64,000 nucleotides of DNA from Microbacterium oleivorans (GTDB taxonomy: Bacteria > Actinomycetota > Actinomycetes > Actinomycetales > Microbacteriaceae). Positions 24,268 through 32,914 of the stretch are shown here, in pieces. The notes under the pieces are model-generated. The model had not been told where the DNA came from. It saw only the letters and a program-made list of their open reading frames with translations, and searched no databases. The stretch spans positions 2,035,851-2,099,850 of the forward strand of contig NZ_MAYO01000003.1 of assembly GCF_001691565.1 (NCBI RefSeq), given 5' to 3'. The position numbers and the translations under genes were made by a program. The first letter of the stretch is position 1, and each line of letters starts with the position of its first letter.

Positions 24268-25058
24268 CCCTCGACCCCTACGCGGACGGGCCGCCTGGCT
24301 TCCTCGCTCGCACCTCGCCCCTCGCGAAGCTCGCCGCGCCGCTCCCCGCGATGATCGTGCTCGTCGTCGCGCGCGACCTCGTCACGCCGCTCGTGTTCCT
24401 CGCGCTCGCGTACCTGCTGATCATCGTCGGCAGGCGGATGTCGGGGCGCGTCGCCGCGCTGCTGTTCCTCGGCATCCCGATCGGCGCGGTGATCATGGGT
24501 CTCGCGCTCGGGCTGTGGGTCGATGCGGGGCTCGTCGACGACACCCCCGCCGTCCTCCGGATCGGCGCGTGGACCCTGCACGCCGGCGCGATCGAGGCGG
24601 GTCTCGCGACGGGCGCGCGGCTCGCCGCGATCCTCGCGCTCGGCCTGATCGCGGGCCTCACGACGACGGGGCCCGACCTCGTCCGCGCGGCGGTGCAGCA
24701 GCTGCGCGTGCCGTACCGCATCGGGTACGCGGCACTCGCGGCGATCCGCTTCGTGCCCAGATTCGGCTACGAGCTCGAGCTGATCCGTCAGGCGCATCGC
24801 GTGCGGGGCGCCCACGGCGGGCGCGGGCCCGTCGCCGCGGTCGCACGCTGGTCCGGGTACGTCGTGCCGTTGCTGGCCGGGGCGATCCGGCACGCGGAAC
24901 GCGTCGCGCTGGCGATGGATGCCCGAGCGTTCGGCGCGCACCCCGATCGCACCGAGCGGCACCTGCTGCCGTGGCGCCGGCGCGACACCGTCTTCGTCGT
25001 GGCGTTCTGGGCCGTGTCTGCGGTGGTGCTCGCGGCTCTGTTCCCCTGGGGGCTCTGA
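24264..25058 (+). CDS. ECF transporter transmembrane T component (YkoC type)
   Basis: A 264-residue membrane protein with five to six segments. The coupling motif of the family is visible as ALAMDARAFGAH (about residues 211-222); an earlier FELIRQAHRVRG-like segment (ELELIRQAHRVRG, about 171-183) provides the other ATPase-contact helix. It links the fused ATPase to the S component. The ATG overlaps the ATPase stop as ATGA. With its two partners it makes a full solitary ECF transporter. Confidence 0.9.
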   Translation: MTLDPYADGPPGFLARTSPLAKLAAPLPAMIVLVVARDLVTPLVFLALAYLLIIVGRRMSGRVAALLFLGIPIGAVIMGLALGLWVDAGLVDDTPAVLRIGAWTLHAGAIEAGLATGARLAAILALGLIAGLTTTGPDLVRAAVQQLRVPYRIGYAALAAIRFVPRFGYELELIRQAHRVRGAHGGRGPVAAVARWSGYVVPLLAGAIRHAERVALAMDARAFGAHPDRTERHLLPWRRRDTVFVVAFWAVSAVVLAALFPWGL

Positions 25059-25201
25059 CCGCCCCCGACCGCCTGAAATCAGGTCTCGTGCGGCGCGGAA
25101 CTCCGGTGCTACTGTGAGGCACCCTTCCCGCGAGGCCGGCACTCCCGAGGTCACCGGTCGCACCCCGCGCGGGGCCGGTTCGCGTTTCTGAGGAGGCCCG
25201 C

Positions 25202-26746
25202 GTGACCACGACACCCGTTCACCTGACCCGGCCGGACGGCAAGGGTCTCGCCGCCGGCACGCTCGGCCTCTGGGGGTCGACCGTCATCGGTCTCGCCTCG
25301 ACGGCGCCGGCCTACTCGCTCGTCGCGACGCTCGGTTACGTGGTCATCGCCGTCGGCGCGCAGGCGCCGATCGCGTTCGTCATCGCCTTCATCCCGATGC
25401 TGCTCATCGCCTTCGCCTACCGCGAGCTCAACAACGCCGTCCCGGACTGCGGCACGGCGTTCACGTGGGCGACGAAGGCGTTCGGCCCGTGGGTCGGCTG
25501 GATGGGCGGCTGGGGCGTCGCGATCGCCGGCATGATCGTGCTCGCCAACCTCGCTCAGGTCGGGTCGGTGTACTTCTGGGCGCTCCTCGGGCAGGAGTTC
25601 GAGGAGCAGAACGACTGGCGCATCATCCTCGTCGCCGTCCTCTTCATCGCCGCGATGACCTGGATCTCGTGGCGCGGCGTGGAGATCGGCGAGCGCATCC
25701 AGAACGTGCTGCTCGGCATCCAGTACCTCGCCCTCATCGTCTTCGTGATCGCCGCGCTCACGCAGTTCTTCACCGGCGGTGCGCCAGATGCGACGCCTTT
25801 CAGCTGGGAGTGGCTCAACCCGTTCGCCTTCGGCGACTGGGACGGTTTCGTCCAGGCGATCCTGCTGGCGATCTTCATCTACTGGGGCTGGGACACCTGC
25901 CTCGCCCTCAACGAGGAGACGAAGGACCCGAAGCGCATCCCCGGACTCGCCGCCCTGCTCACCTGCGTCCTCCTGCTCGTCACGTACGTCTCGGTCACGA
26001 TCGCGGCGATGATGTACGCGGGCCTCGGCGAAGAGGGCGGCGGGCTCGGCAACCCCGAGAACGCCGACGACTTCTTCCTCGGCATCCGCGACGGACTGCT
26101 GGGGCCGTGGGGCTGGCTGCTGGTGGTCGCCGTGCTGATCTCGGCGGTCTCGTCGACGCAGACGACGATCCTCCCGACCGCCCGCGGCACCCTCGCGATG
26201 GGCGTCTACCGGGCCCTGCCCGCCAAGTTCAAAGACGTCCACCCCGACTACCGGACCCCGTCGTTCTCGACGCTCGTCATGGGTGTCGTCGCGATCGTCT
26301 ACTACGTCGTGATGACGACGATCAGCGACGCGATCCTGCAGGACACGATCCTCTCCCTCGGCCTGGCGATCGCCTTCTACTACGCCATCACGGGGTATGC
26401 GTGCGTCTGGTACTTCCGGGCCGACCTCTTCCGCTCCGCCCGCGACTTCTTCTTCAAGGGACTGTTCCCCCTCATCGGCGCACTCATGCTGACGTACGCG
26501 TTCATCCAGTCGGCGATCGACATGCTCGCGCCCGACTACAGCTACTACGGCACGCTGCTCGGGGTCGGCTCGACGTTCGTGGTCGGCATCGGCGCGCTCG
26601 CGCTGGGCGCGGTCCTCATGGTCGTCTGGTTCTTCTTCCCCCGGGCCAAGCGCTTCTTCCGCGGCGAGAGCCTCAACCGCGACACCCCCGTCCTCGTCCC
26701 CGACGACACGAGCTCCCTCCCCCGTTCGATCGACGGCGGCATCTGA
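25202..26746 (+). CDS. APC superfamily amino acid permease
   Basis: A 514-residue carrier with 12-14 membrane segments. The APC start motif GLWGSTVIGLASTAPAYSL (residues about 20-38) and the following charged helix (AYRELNNAVPDCG) are typical of the actinobacterial APC group. GAGGAGG precedes GTG 25202. The saccharopine-dehydrogenase-like gene follows after 22 bases, so the imported compound is probably the substrate of that enzyme, perhaps lysine or another diamino acid. A C-terminal tail of about 35 residues is cytoplasmic. Confidence 0.88.
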   Translation: MTTTPVHLTRPDGKGLAAGTLGLWGSTVIGLASTAPAYSLVATLGYVVIAVGAQAPIAFVIAFIPMLLIAFAYRELNNAVPDCGTAFTWATKAFGPWVGWMGGWGVAIAGMIVLANLAQVGSVYFWALLGQEFEEQNDWRIILVAVLFIAAMTWISWRGVEIGERIQNVLLGIQYLALIVFVIAALTQFFTGGAPDATPFSWEWLNPFAFGDWDGFVQAILLAIFIYWGWDTCLALNEETKDPKRIPGLAALLTCVLLLVTYVSVTIAAMMYAGLGEEGGGLGNPENADDFFLGIRDGLLGPWGWLLVVAVLISAVSSTQTTILPTARGTLAMGVYRALPAKFKDVHPDYRTPSFSTLVMGVVAIVYYVVMTTISDAILQDTILSLGLAIAFYYAITGYACVWYFRADLFRSARDFFFKGLFPLIGALMLTYAFIQSAIDMLAPDYSYYGTLLGVGSTFVVGIGALALGAVLMVVWFFFPRAKRFFRGESLNRDTPVLVPDDTSSLPRSIDGGI

Positions 26747-26768
26747 CCGCCCGAAAGGAACCCTCCGC

Positions 26769-28013
26769 ATGCGCATCCTCATCATCGGCGCGGGCGGTGT
26801 CGGCAGTGCTGCCGCCCGCATCCTCCGCCGCCGCGACTTCTACGAGGCCGTCGTCATCGCCGACTACGACCCGGCCCGCCCGCAGGCGCTCGTGGACGAG
26901 CTCGGCGACGAGCGGTTCGCCGCCGCGCAGGTGGATGCCTCGAGCGCCGAGTCCGTGGCATCCCTCATCCGCGAGCACTCCGCGACCCACGTGCTGAACG
27001 CCGTCGACCCGCGGTTCGTCATGCCGATCTTCGACGGCGCGTTCGAGGCCGGGGCGACGTACCTCGACATGGCCATGAGCCTGTCGCAGCGGCATCCGGA
27101 GCGCCCGTACGAGGAGGTGGGCGTCAAGCTCGGCGACGCGCAGTTCGCGAAGGAGCAGGAGTGGACGGATGCCGGGCGTCTGGCGCTCGTCGGGATCGGC
27201 GTCGAGCCGGGCCTGTCGGACGTGTTCGCCCGGTACGCGGAGGACGAGCTGTTCGACGAGATCGACGAGCTGGGCGTCCGCGACGGGGCGAACCTCGTCG
27301 TCGCGGGCTACGACTTCGCGCCGTCGTTCTCGATCTGGACGACGATCGAGGAGTGCTTGAACCCGCCCGTGATCTACGAGGAGGGGAAGGGGTGGTACGT
27401 CACCGAGCCGTTCAGCGAGCCGGAGGTGTTCGACTTCCCCGACGGGATCGGACCGGTCGAGTGCGTCAACGTCGAGCACGAGGAGGTGCTCCTCATGCCG
27501 CGGTGGACGAAAGCGAAGCGGGTGACGTTCAAGTACGGCCTCGGCGATGAGTTCATCGAGGTGCTGAAAGTTCTGAACAAGCTCGGCCTCGACAAGACCG
27601 ACCCGCTGACCGTGAAGGGGGTGCAGGTCTCGCCGCGCGACGTCGTGGCGGCGGCCCTTCCCGACCCCGCCACGATCGGCGACAGGATGAGCGGCAAGAC
27701 GTGCGCCGGCGTGTGGGTGACGGGCACCGGCAAGGACGGGCAGGCGCGCTCGACGTACCTGTACCACGTGGCCGACAACGAGCAGACGATGCGCGAGGAC
27801 AACTCGCAAGCCGTCGTCTGGCAGACGGCGATCAACCCCGTGATCGCGCTCGAGCTGCTCGCCCGCGGCACCTGGTCGGGCACGGGCGTGCTCGGTCCCG
27901 AGGCATTCGACGCGAAGCCGTTCCTCGAGCTGCTCGCCGCACCGAAGCCCGAGGGCTACGGCTCGCCGTGGGGTATGCGGGAGCAGCCGCATCCCGTACC
28001 GTCCGAGGCCTGA
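26769..28013 (+). CDS. Saccharopine dehydrogenase family protein
   Basis: A 414-residue NAD(P)-dependent enzyme. The Rossmann start MRILIIGAGGVGSAAARIL is at residue 1; the catalytic domain follows (ALVGIGVEPGLSDVFARYA, about 142-160) and the protein has the length of saccharopine and carboxynorspermidine dehydrogenases. The family forms or splits a secondary amine between an amino acid and a keto compound. Co-transcription with the APC permease suggests use of an imported amino acid or polyamine. GAAAGGAA is the ribosome site. The precise substrate is open. Confidence 0.87.
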   Translation: MRILIIGAGGVGSAAARILRRRDFYEAVVIADYDPARPQALVDELGDERFAAAQVDASSAESVASLIREHSATHVLNAVDPRFVMPIFDGAFEAGATYLDMAMSLSQRHPERPYEEVGVKLGDAQFAKEQEWTDAGRLALVGIGVEPGLSDVFARYAEDELFDEIDELGVRDGANLVVAGYDFAPSFSIWTTIEECLNPPVIYEEGKGWYVTEPFSEPEVFDFPDGIGPVECVNVEHEEVLLMPRWTKAKRVTFKYGLGDEFIEVLKVLNKLGLDKTDPLTVKGVQVSPRDVVAAALPDPATIGDRMSGKTCAGVWVTGTGKDGQARSTYLYHVADNEQTMREDNSQAVVWQTAINPVIALELLARGTWSGTGVLGPEAFDAKPFLELLAAPKPEGYGSPWGMREQPHPVPSEA

Positions 28014-28020
28014 ACGACGG

Positions 28021-28077
28021 CGAGGTCCCGATCCGGCCGGGAAACGGGCGCGCATACCCGGCCCGATCGGGACTTCG
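28021..28077. repeat. 57-bp hairpin repeat, copy 1 (possible bidirectional terminator)
   Basis: CGAGGTCCCGATCCGGCCGGG (28021-28041) pairs with the segment 28057-28077 at 19 of 21 positions, with a 15-base loop beginning AAACG. It sits between two convergent genes, 8 bases from one stop and 9 from the other. A near-identical element is at 37.27 kb. Confidence 0.8.
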
Positions 28078-28086
28078 AGGCCGGTG

Positions 28087-29097
28087 TCAGCTCAGGTCGA
28101 CGGCGACCGACACGCCCTCGGTCGCCGAGCGCTGCGCGGCGTCGGCGAGCAGCAGCGCTGCGCGGCCGTCGTCGAACGTCGGGCTCGCTGACTCCTCGCC
28201 GCGCACGAGCTTCAGGAACTCGGCGAGCTCGGCCCGGTACGAGGGGGTGTAGCGGGTGACCATGGATGCCTCGAACGGCGCACCGGCCGCGACGCCGTGC
28301 GCGTTGGACAGGCTCACGAGGCTCGTGCCCTGGTTGGCGACGGTGAGGTCTCCCTCGCTGCCGTAAGCCTCGATGCGCTGGTCGTAGCCTGTCGTGCTGT
28401 GGCGCGAGTTCACGATGGTGACGAGCGCACCCGAGGCGGACTTGAGGATCGCGGTCGTCGTGTCGAAGTCGCCGTGCTCGCGGGCGCCGTCGTCGAAGGT
28501 CGTCGTGCCGAAGGCGGTGACCTCCACGATGTCGGGCAGAAAGTAGCGCGCCATGTCGAAGTCGTGGATCGTCATGTCGCGGAAGATGCCGCCTGAGACG
28601 GCGACGTACGAGGCCGGGGGCGCCGAGGGGTCGCGGCTGATGATCGTCAGCTGCTCGAGCCGGCCGATCTCGCCCGCGGCGACGCGGTCGCGGGCGGTGC
28701 GGAAGCCGGGGTCGAAGCGCCGGTTGAACCCGAGCGCGACGGGAACGCCGGCCGCGACGACGACGGGGCGCAATGCCTCGACGCGGGCGATGTCGAGGTC
28801 GATCGGCTTCTCGCAGAGGACCGGGATGCCGGCTTCCACCGCGGCGCGGATCAGGTCGACGTGCGTGGGGGTCGGCGAGGCGACGAGCACGGCGTCGACC
28901 TCGCCCGAGGCGAACACCTCGGCGGGATCGGTCGTGGTCTTCCCGCCATACTGGGCGGCGAGGCGCTCGGCACCGTCGATGAACGGGTCGGCGATCCACG
29001 CCAGCTCGGCATCGGGTGAGGCGGCGATGCTCGCGGCGTGCACCTGGCCGATGCGTCCGGAGCCGAAGAGTCCGAAGCGGACGGGAGTGGCGGTCAT
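28087..29097 (-). CDS. iolG: Myo-inositol 2-dehydrogenase
   Basis: A 336-residue Gfo/Idh/MocA enzyme oxidising myo-inositol to scyllo-inosose with NAD+. The Rossmann motif GLFGSGRIGQVHA is at residues 9-21, the EKP motif with the catalytic Lys at CEKPIDLD (about 96), and the conserved GGIFRDMTIHDFDMARY segment (about 168-184) holds the Asp/His pair. It is the last gene of the iol operon, 30 bases after iolE. Unlike the orphan Gfo/Idh gene at 2.8 kb, all catalytic residues are present. Confidence 0.92.
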   Translation of the reverse strand: MTATPVRFGLFGSGRIGQVHAASIAASPDAELAWIADPFIDGAERLAAQYGGKTTTDPAEVFASGEVDAVLVASPTPTHVDLIRAAVEAGIPVLCEKPIDLDIARVEALRPVVVAAGVPVALGFNRRFDPGFRTARDRVAAGEIGRLEQLTIISRDPSAPPASYVAVSGGIFRDMTIHDFDMARYFLPDIVEVTAFGTTTFDDGAREHGDFDTTTAILKSASGALVTIVNSRHSTTGYDQRIEAYGSEGDLTVANQGTSLVSLSNAHGVAAGAPFEASMVTRYTPSYRAELAEFLKLVRGEESASPTFDDGRAALLLADAAQRSATEGVSVAVDLS

Positions 29098-29127
29098 GTC
29101 GTTCCTGTTCGTCGAGGGGGTTCGGGG

Positions 29128-30045
29128 TCAGACCCAGGCGCGCAGGGCGTCGCGGTTGGTGACCTGATCGATGGAGCGGGCGGTGACGAAGGCGTCGAGG
29201 GCGACGTCGGGGCCGTTGAGCACGTCCTGCTCGACGACGACCCAGCCCTCGTACCCGCGGGCGTCGAGGGCGGTCATGACGGCGGCGAGGTCGATGTCGC
29301 CCTGACCGAAGGCGACGAACGAGCCGCCCGACCAGACCTCCGGCATCCCGCCCCCGGCGGCGAGCACGCGGCCGAGCGCGGCGAGGTCGACGTCCTTGAG
29401 GTGCAGGTGGTTGATGCGGTCGCCCCAGCGCTCGACGGCGGCGAGCGGATCGCCGCCCGCGATGAAGAGGTGGCCGGTGTCGAGGGTCAGGTCGACGTCG
29501 GTGTCGGCGACGAACCGGTCGATCTCGTCCGGCGACTCGACGAAGGTCCCCGCGTGGTGGTGGAACGTCGGCTCGAAGCCCGCGTCGCGGACGATGCGCG
29601 CGGCGCGGGCGACGTTGTCGGTGAGGCGTCCCCAGGCATCCGCGTCGAGCCGGTCGACCTCGGCGCCGCGACCCGGCGCACCACGGCGGAGCGACGACCC
29701 GTCATCGGCGAGCGTCGGAAGCGGCAGCGGGCCCGCACCGGCGTCGGCACCCGCCGAGAACTGCCGGAGCGCGGCGCGCAGGTCGGGGAGGGCGGCGGCG
29801 AAGGCCTCGTCGTCCGAGAACGGCAGCTGCACCCAGCCGCCCGCGAGCCCGAGACCGAACCGCTCGAGGCGGTCCCGGAGGGCGGCGTCCTCGCCGAGGA
29901 AGCCGAGGGGGCCCAGGTCGATGCCGGCGTAGTCGCTCTCGGCGAGGATCTCCATCATCGCGTCGGGCGAGATCGTCTCGGCGCCCTCGGGCGTCAGCTC
30001 GAACACGCCGAAGCTGACCGGTGCGCCGGCGACTGTCGCCTTCAT
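29128..30045 (-). CDS. iolE: Inosose dehydratase-like sugar phosphate isomerase/epimerase
   Basis: A 305-residue TIM-barrel protein of the xylose-isomerase-like group. It starts APVSFGVFELTPEG, has FHHHAGTFVESPDEID (about 167-182), DLTLDTGHLFIAGGDP with metal ligands, and INHLHLKDVD near the end. IolE removes water from scyllo-inosose to give the diketone used by IolD. ATG 30045 overlaps the iolD stop as ATGA, so the two are translationally coupled. The residues and context agree with IolE, though other enzymes of this fold are similar. Confidence 0.88.
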   Translation of the reverse strand: MKATVAGAPVSFGVFELTPEGAETISPDAMMEILAESDYAGIDLGPLGFLGEDAALRDRLERFGLGLAGGWVQLPFSDDEAFAAALPDLRAALRQFSAGADAGAGPLPLPTLADDGSSLRRGAPGRGAEVDRLDADAWGRLTDNVARAARIVRDAGFEPTFHHHAGTFVESPDEIDRFVADTDVDLTLDTGHLFIAGGDPLAAVERWGDRINHLHLKDVDLAALGRVLAAGGGMPEVWSGGSFVAFGQGDIDLAAVMTALDARGYEGWVVVEQDVLNGPDVALDAFVTARSIDQVTNRDALRAWV

Positions 30046-31967
30046 GGCCGACCTCCGCCGAGGAGCGGGCGCTGCGCGGCGCGTTCGCCGACGTAGGCCT
30101 CGCGGGCCTGCTGCGTGGACTCGATGGTCGAGACCTCCGGAACGGGCACGTCCCACCACCCGGCGCCATCGGGTGCGTAGACGAGCGGATCGCTGTTGAT
30201 GTGGATGAACGTCGACCGATCGGATGCCTTCGCGGCGGCGACGGCGGCGGTCAGGTTCGCCGCGGCATCCGGTCCTTCGGCGATCTCGACCACATCGAGG
30301 CCGTAGCTGCGGGCGTTCATCGCGAGGTCGACGGGGAGGATGTCGCCGCCCTGGAAGTTCTTCGCGGCGGGGTCGTACGTGCGGTACTGCGTGCCGAAGC
30401 GCTGCGACCCGACCGTCTCGGAGAGGTGGCCGATCGAGGCGAAGCCGTGGTTCTGGATGAGGACGACGATGATCTTGATGCCCTCGGCGACAGCCGTCAC
30501 GAGCTCGCTGTTGAGCATCAGGTACGACCCGTCGCCCACCATGACGATGACGTCGCGGTCGTCGCCCGCGGCTTCGAGACCGCGCTTCGCGCCGAGGCCG
30601 CCGGCGATCTCGTACCCCATGCACGAGAAGGCGTACTCGACGTGGTAGCCGAGCGGATCACGCACCCGCCACAGCTTGTGGAGGTCGCCGGGGAGGGATC
30701 CTGCCGCCTGCACGATGACGTCGCGCGGGTCGGTCGCCGCGTGCACGGCGTGGATGATCTCGGGCTGGCCCGGGCGGTCCGCGCCCGACGGAGCGAACGC
30801 GCGGTCGACGATCTCGTCCCACTCCGCCTTCTGCCGGGCGATCCGCTCGGCGTGGTCCGGCGCGACGCGGAAGCCCTCGAGCTCGCGCGCGAGCGCGACG
30901 AGCGCTTCGCGGGCGTCGGCGACGACGGGCAGCTCGGAGCCGTGCTTGTAGGCGTCGAAAGCGGCGACGTTGATGTTGACGAAGACGACGTCCGGGTTCT
31001 GGAACGCGGTCCGCGACGCGGTGGTGAAGTCGCTGTACCGGGTCCCGATTCCGATGACGACGTCCGCCTCGGCCGCGAGCCGGTTGGCGGCGAGCGAGCC
31101 GGTCGCACCGACGCCGCCGAGGTACTGCGGGTGGTCCCAGGCGAGGGAGCCGCCGCCGGCCTGCGTCGTGCCGACCGGGATGCCGGTGGCCTCCACGAAG
31201 GCGCGGAGCTGCTCCTCGGCCTCGGAGTAGATGACCCCGCCACCGGCGACGATGAACGGCCGCTGCGCCGAGAGGATCGCGGCGACCGCGCGCTCGAGCG
31301 GGCCGCGCTCGGGGAGCGGACGGCGGATGTGCCACTCGCGGTCCTGCAGGAACTCGATCGGCACGTCGAGCGCCTCGGCCTGCACGTCCTCGGGCAGGGC
31401 GATCGTGACCGCACCGGTCTCGGCGGGATCGGTGAGGACCCGCATCGCGGCGAGCGCGATGGAGTACAGCTGCTCGGGCCGCTGCACGCGGTCGAAGAAC
31501 TTCGAGAGCGGGCGGAAGGCGTCGTTGACCGTCAGCCCGATGTCCCACGGCTGCTCGAGCTGCTGGAGCACCGGGTCGGCGACGCGGGTCGCGAACGTGT
31601 CGCTCGGCAGGAGCAGCGCGGGAAGTCGGTTGGTCGTCGCGAGAGCCGCTCCCGTGAGCATGTTGGTCGCGCCCGGACCGACGGATGCCGCGGCCGCATA
31701 CGTGCCGCGGCGGCGATGCATGCGGGCGTAGCCGACGGCCTGATGCACCATCGCCTGCTCGTTTCGCGCCTGGTGGTACGGCATGAGGTCGGGGTCGTGC
31801 ACGTTCAGCTGCGTGAGCGCCTGCCCGATGCCGGCGACGTTGCCGTGCCCGAAGATCCCGAAGACGCCGGGGATCGTGCGCTCGCGCACGTCGCCGTCGA
31901 CCGTCCACTGGTGGGCCAGGAACTCGATGAGCGCCTGGCTGACCGTCATCCGCTTCGTCTCTGCCAT
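30042..31967 (-). CDS. iolD: 3D-(3,5/4)-trihydroxycyclohexane-1,2-dione hydrolase, ThDP-dependent
   Basis: A 641-residue thiamine-diphosphate enzyme that opens the inositol-derived ring to 5-deoxy-glucuronate. It has a pyrimidine-binding domain at the N-terminus (PGVFGIFGHGNVAGIGQAL, about 34-52), a central domain (SLAANRLAAEADVVIGIGTR), and the ThDP motif GDGSYLMLNSELV with its later QNHG (about 515-545). The ATG shares one base with the iolB stop (TGATG). A second ATG at 31949 (MTVSQAL) is an alternative start. It is the longest gene of the operon. Confidence 0.92.
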   Translation of the reverse strand: MAETKRMTVSQALIEFLAHQWTVDGDVRERTIPGVFGIFGHGNVAGIGQALTQLNVHDPDLMPYHQARNEQAMVHQAVGYARMHRRRGTYAAAASVGPGATNMLTGAALATTNRLPALLLPSDTFATRVADPVLQQLEQPWDIGLTVNDAFRPLSKFFDRVQRPEQLYSIALAAMRVLTDPAETGAVTIALPEDVQAEALDVPIEFLQDREWHIRRPLPERGPLERAVAAILSAQRPFIVAGGGVIYSEAEEQLRAFVEATGIPVGTTQAGGGSLAWDHPQYLGGVGATGSLAANRLAAEADVVIGIGTRYSDFTTASRTAFQNPDVVFVNINVAAFDAYKHGSELPVVADAREALVALARELEGFRVAPDHAERIARQKAEWDEIVDRAFAPSGADRPGQPEIIHAVHAATDPRDVIVQAAGSLPGDLHKLWRVRDPLGYHVEYAFSCMGYEIAGGLGAKRGLEAAGDDRDVIVMVGDGSYLMLNSELVTAVAEGIKIIVVLIQNHGFASIGHLSETVGSQRFGTQYRTYDPAAKNFQGGDILPVDLAMNARSYGLDVVEIAEGPDAAANLTAAVAAAKASDRSTFIHINSDPLVYAPDGAGWWDVPVPEVSTIESTQQAREAYVGERAAQRPLLGGGRP

Positions 31968-32875
31968 CAGGATCGGCCTTCCTCGTTCGGGTACGGGAGT
32001 CGCGGATCGATCCGCTGATCCGCCCAGGTGTCGCGGACCCACGCGTGCGCGGAGTCGTCGCTGATGAGCCACGCCCGGTCGGGGTCGGGCCCGGCCATGA
32101 CGTTCAGGTAGTAGAGGTCGTACCCCGGCGCCGCGACGGCGGGGCCGTGGTAGCCGTAGGGCACGAGGGCGATGTCGCCCGTGCGCACCATCGCGTTGAT
32201 GTCGATCTCGCCGGCGGGTGAGGAGTAGGTGCTGAACATCCCGAACGCGGTGTCGGCGGATGCCGCGGACCCCGCCGCCGGCGCGGACTCGAAGTAGTAG
32301 ATCTCCTCGAGGCGCGACTCGTGCCCGGGAATGTGTTCGTCGTGCTTGTGGGGCGGGTAAGACGACCAGTTGCCCTCGGGGGTGATCACTTCGCAGACGA
32401 TGAGGCGGTCGGCATCCAGCGCCTGCGGCGTCCCGAAGTTGTGCACCTGGCGGCTCGACGATCCCGCCCCGCGGAGCTCGACCGGGGTCTCGGCGGCGGC
32501 GATGTACCGCCACGGGTGGCGGACGGATGCCGGGGCCTCTGCGACGGCCACGCGGCCGCGTCCCGTGAGCGTCGCCGTCCGTCCGACCGGCAGGTAGAGC
32601 ACGTCGGTCGGGCCGTCGAAGACCGACCGACGCCCCTGCAACGTCGTTCGTGCACTGTCGTCGCCGTCTGAATGGTCGACCTCGAACGAGCCCGCGAGCG
32701 GCACGATGATGCGCTCGACATCGGTCTCGGTGAGCTCCACCCGGTCGCCCGCACCGAGGTCGGCGACACGGATGCCGGTGTGCTGCCAGCCGGGGGTGTC
32801 CCGTCCGACGACGCTCTCCCAGCCGCCGTCGGACAACTCGCCGCGGCGGTGGAACCAGGTGTTCTCGATGCTCAT
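31967..32875 (-). CDS. iolB: 5-deoxy-glucuronate isomerase
   Basis: A 302-residue bicupin that isomerises 5-deoxy-D-glucuronate to 2-deoxy-5-keto-gluconate. The metal site is seen as SSYPPHKHDE (about residues 166-175) followed by EEIYYFE (about 187-193), the typical IolB pattern, and YGYHGPAVAAPGYDLYYLN near the C-terminus. It lies 39 bases downstream of the mmsA-like gene and overlaps iolD by one base. Length and motifs are normal for the family. Confidence 0.92.
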   Translation of the reverse strand: MSIENTWFHRRGELSDGGWESVVGRDTPGWQHTGIRVADLGAGDRVELTETDVERIIVPLAGSFEVDHSDGDDSARTTLQGRRSVFDGPTDVLYLPVGRTATLTGRGRVAVAEAPASVRHPWRYIAAAETPVELRGAGSSSRQVHNFGTPQALDADRLIVCEVITPEGNWSSYPPHKHDEHIPGHESRLEEIYYFESAPAAGSAASADTAFGMFSTYSSPAGEIDINAMVRTGDIALVPYGYHGPAVAAPGYDLYYLNVMAGPDPDRAWLISDDSAHAWVRDTWADQRIDPRLPYPNEEGRS

Positions 32876-32914
32876 CTTCGCGCTCTCGGGGTGCCGCCGC
32901 CGGGCGGCGTGCGA

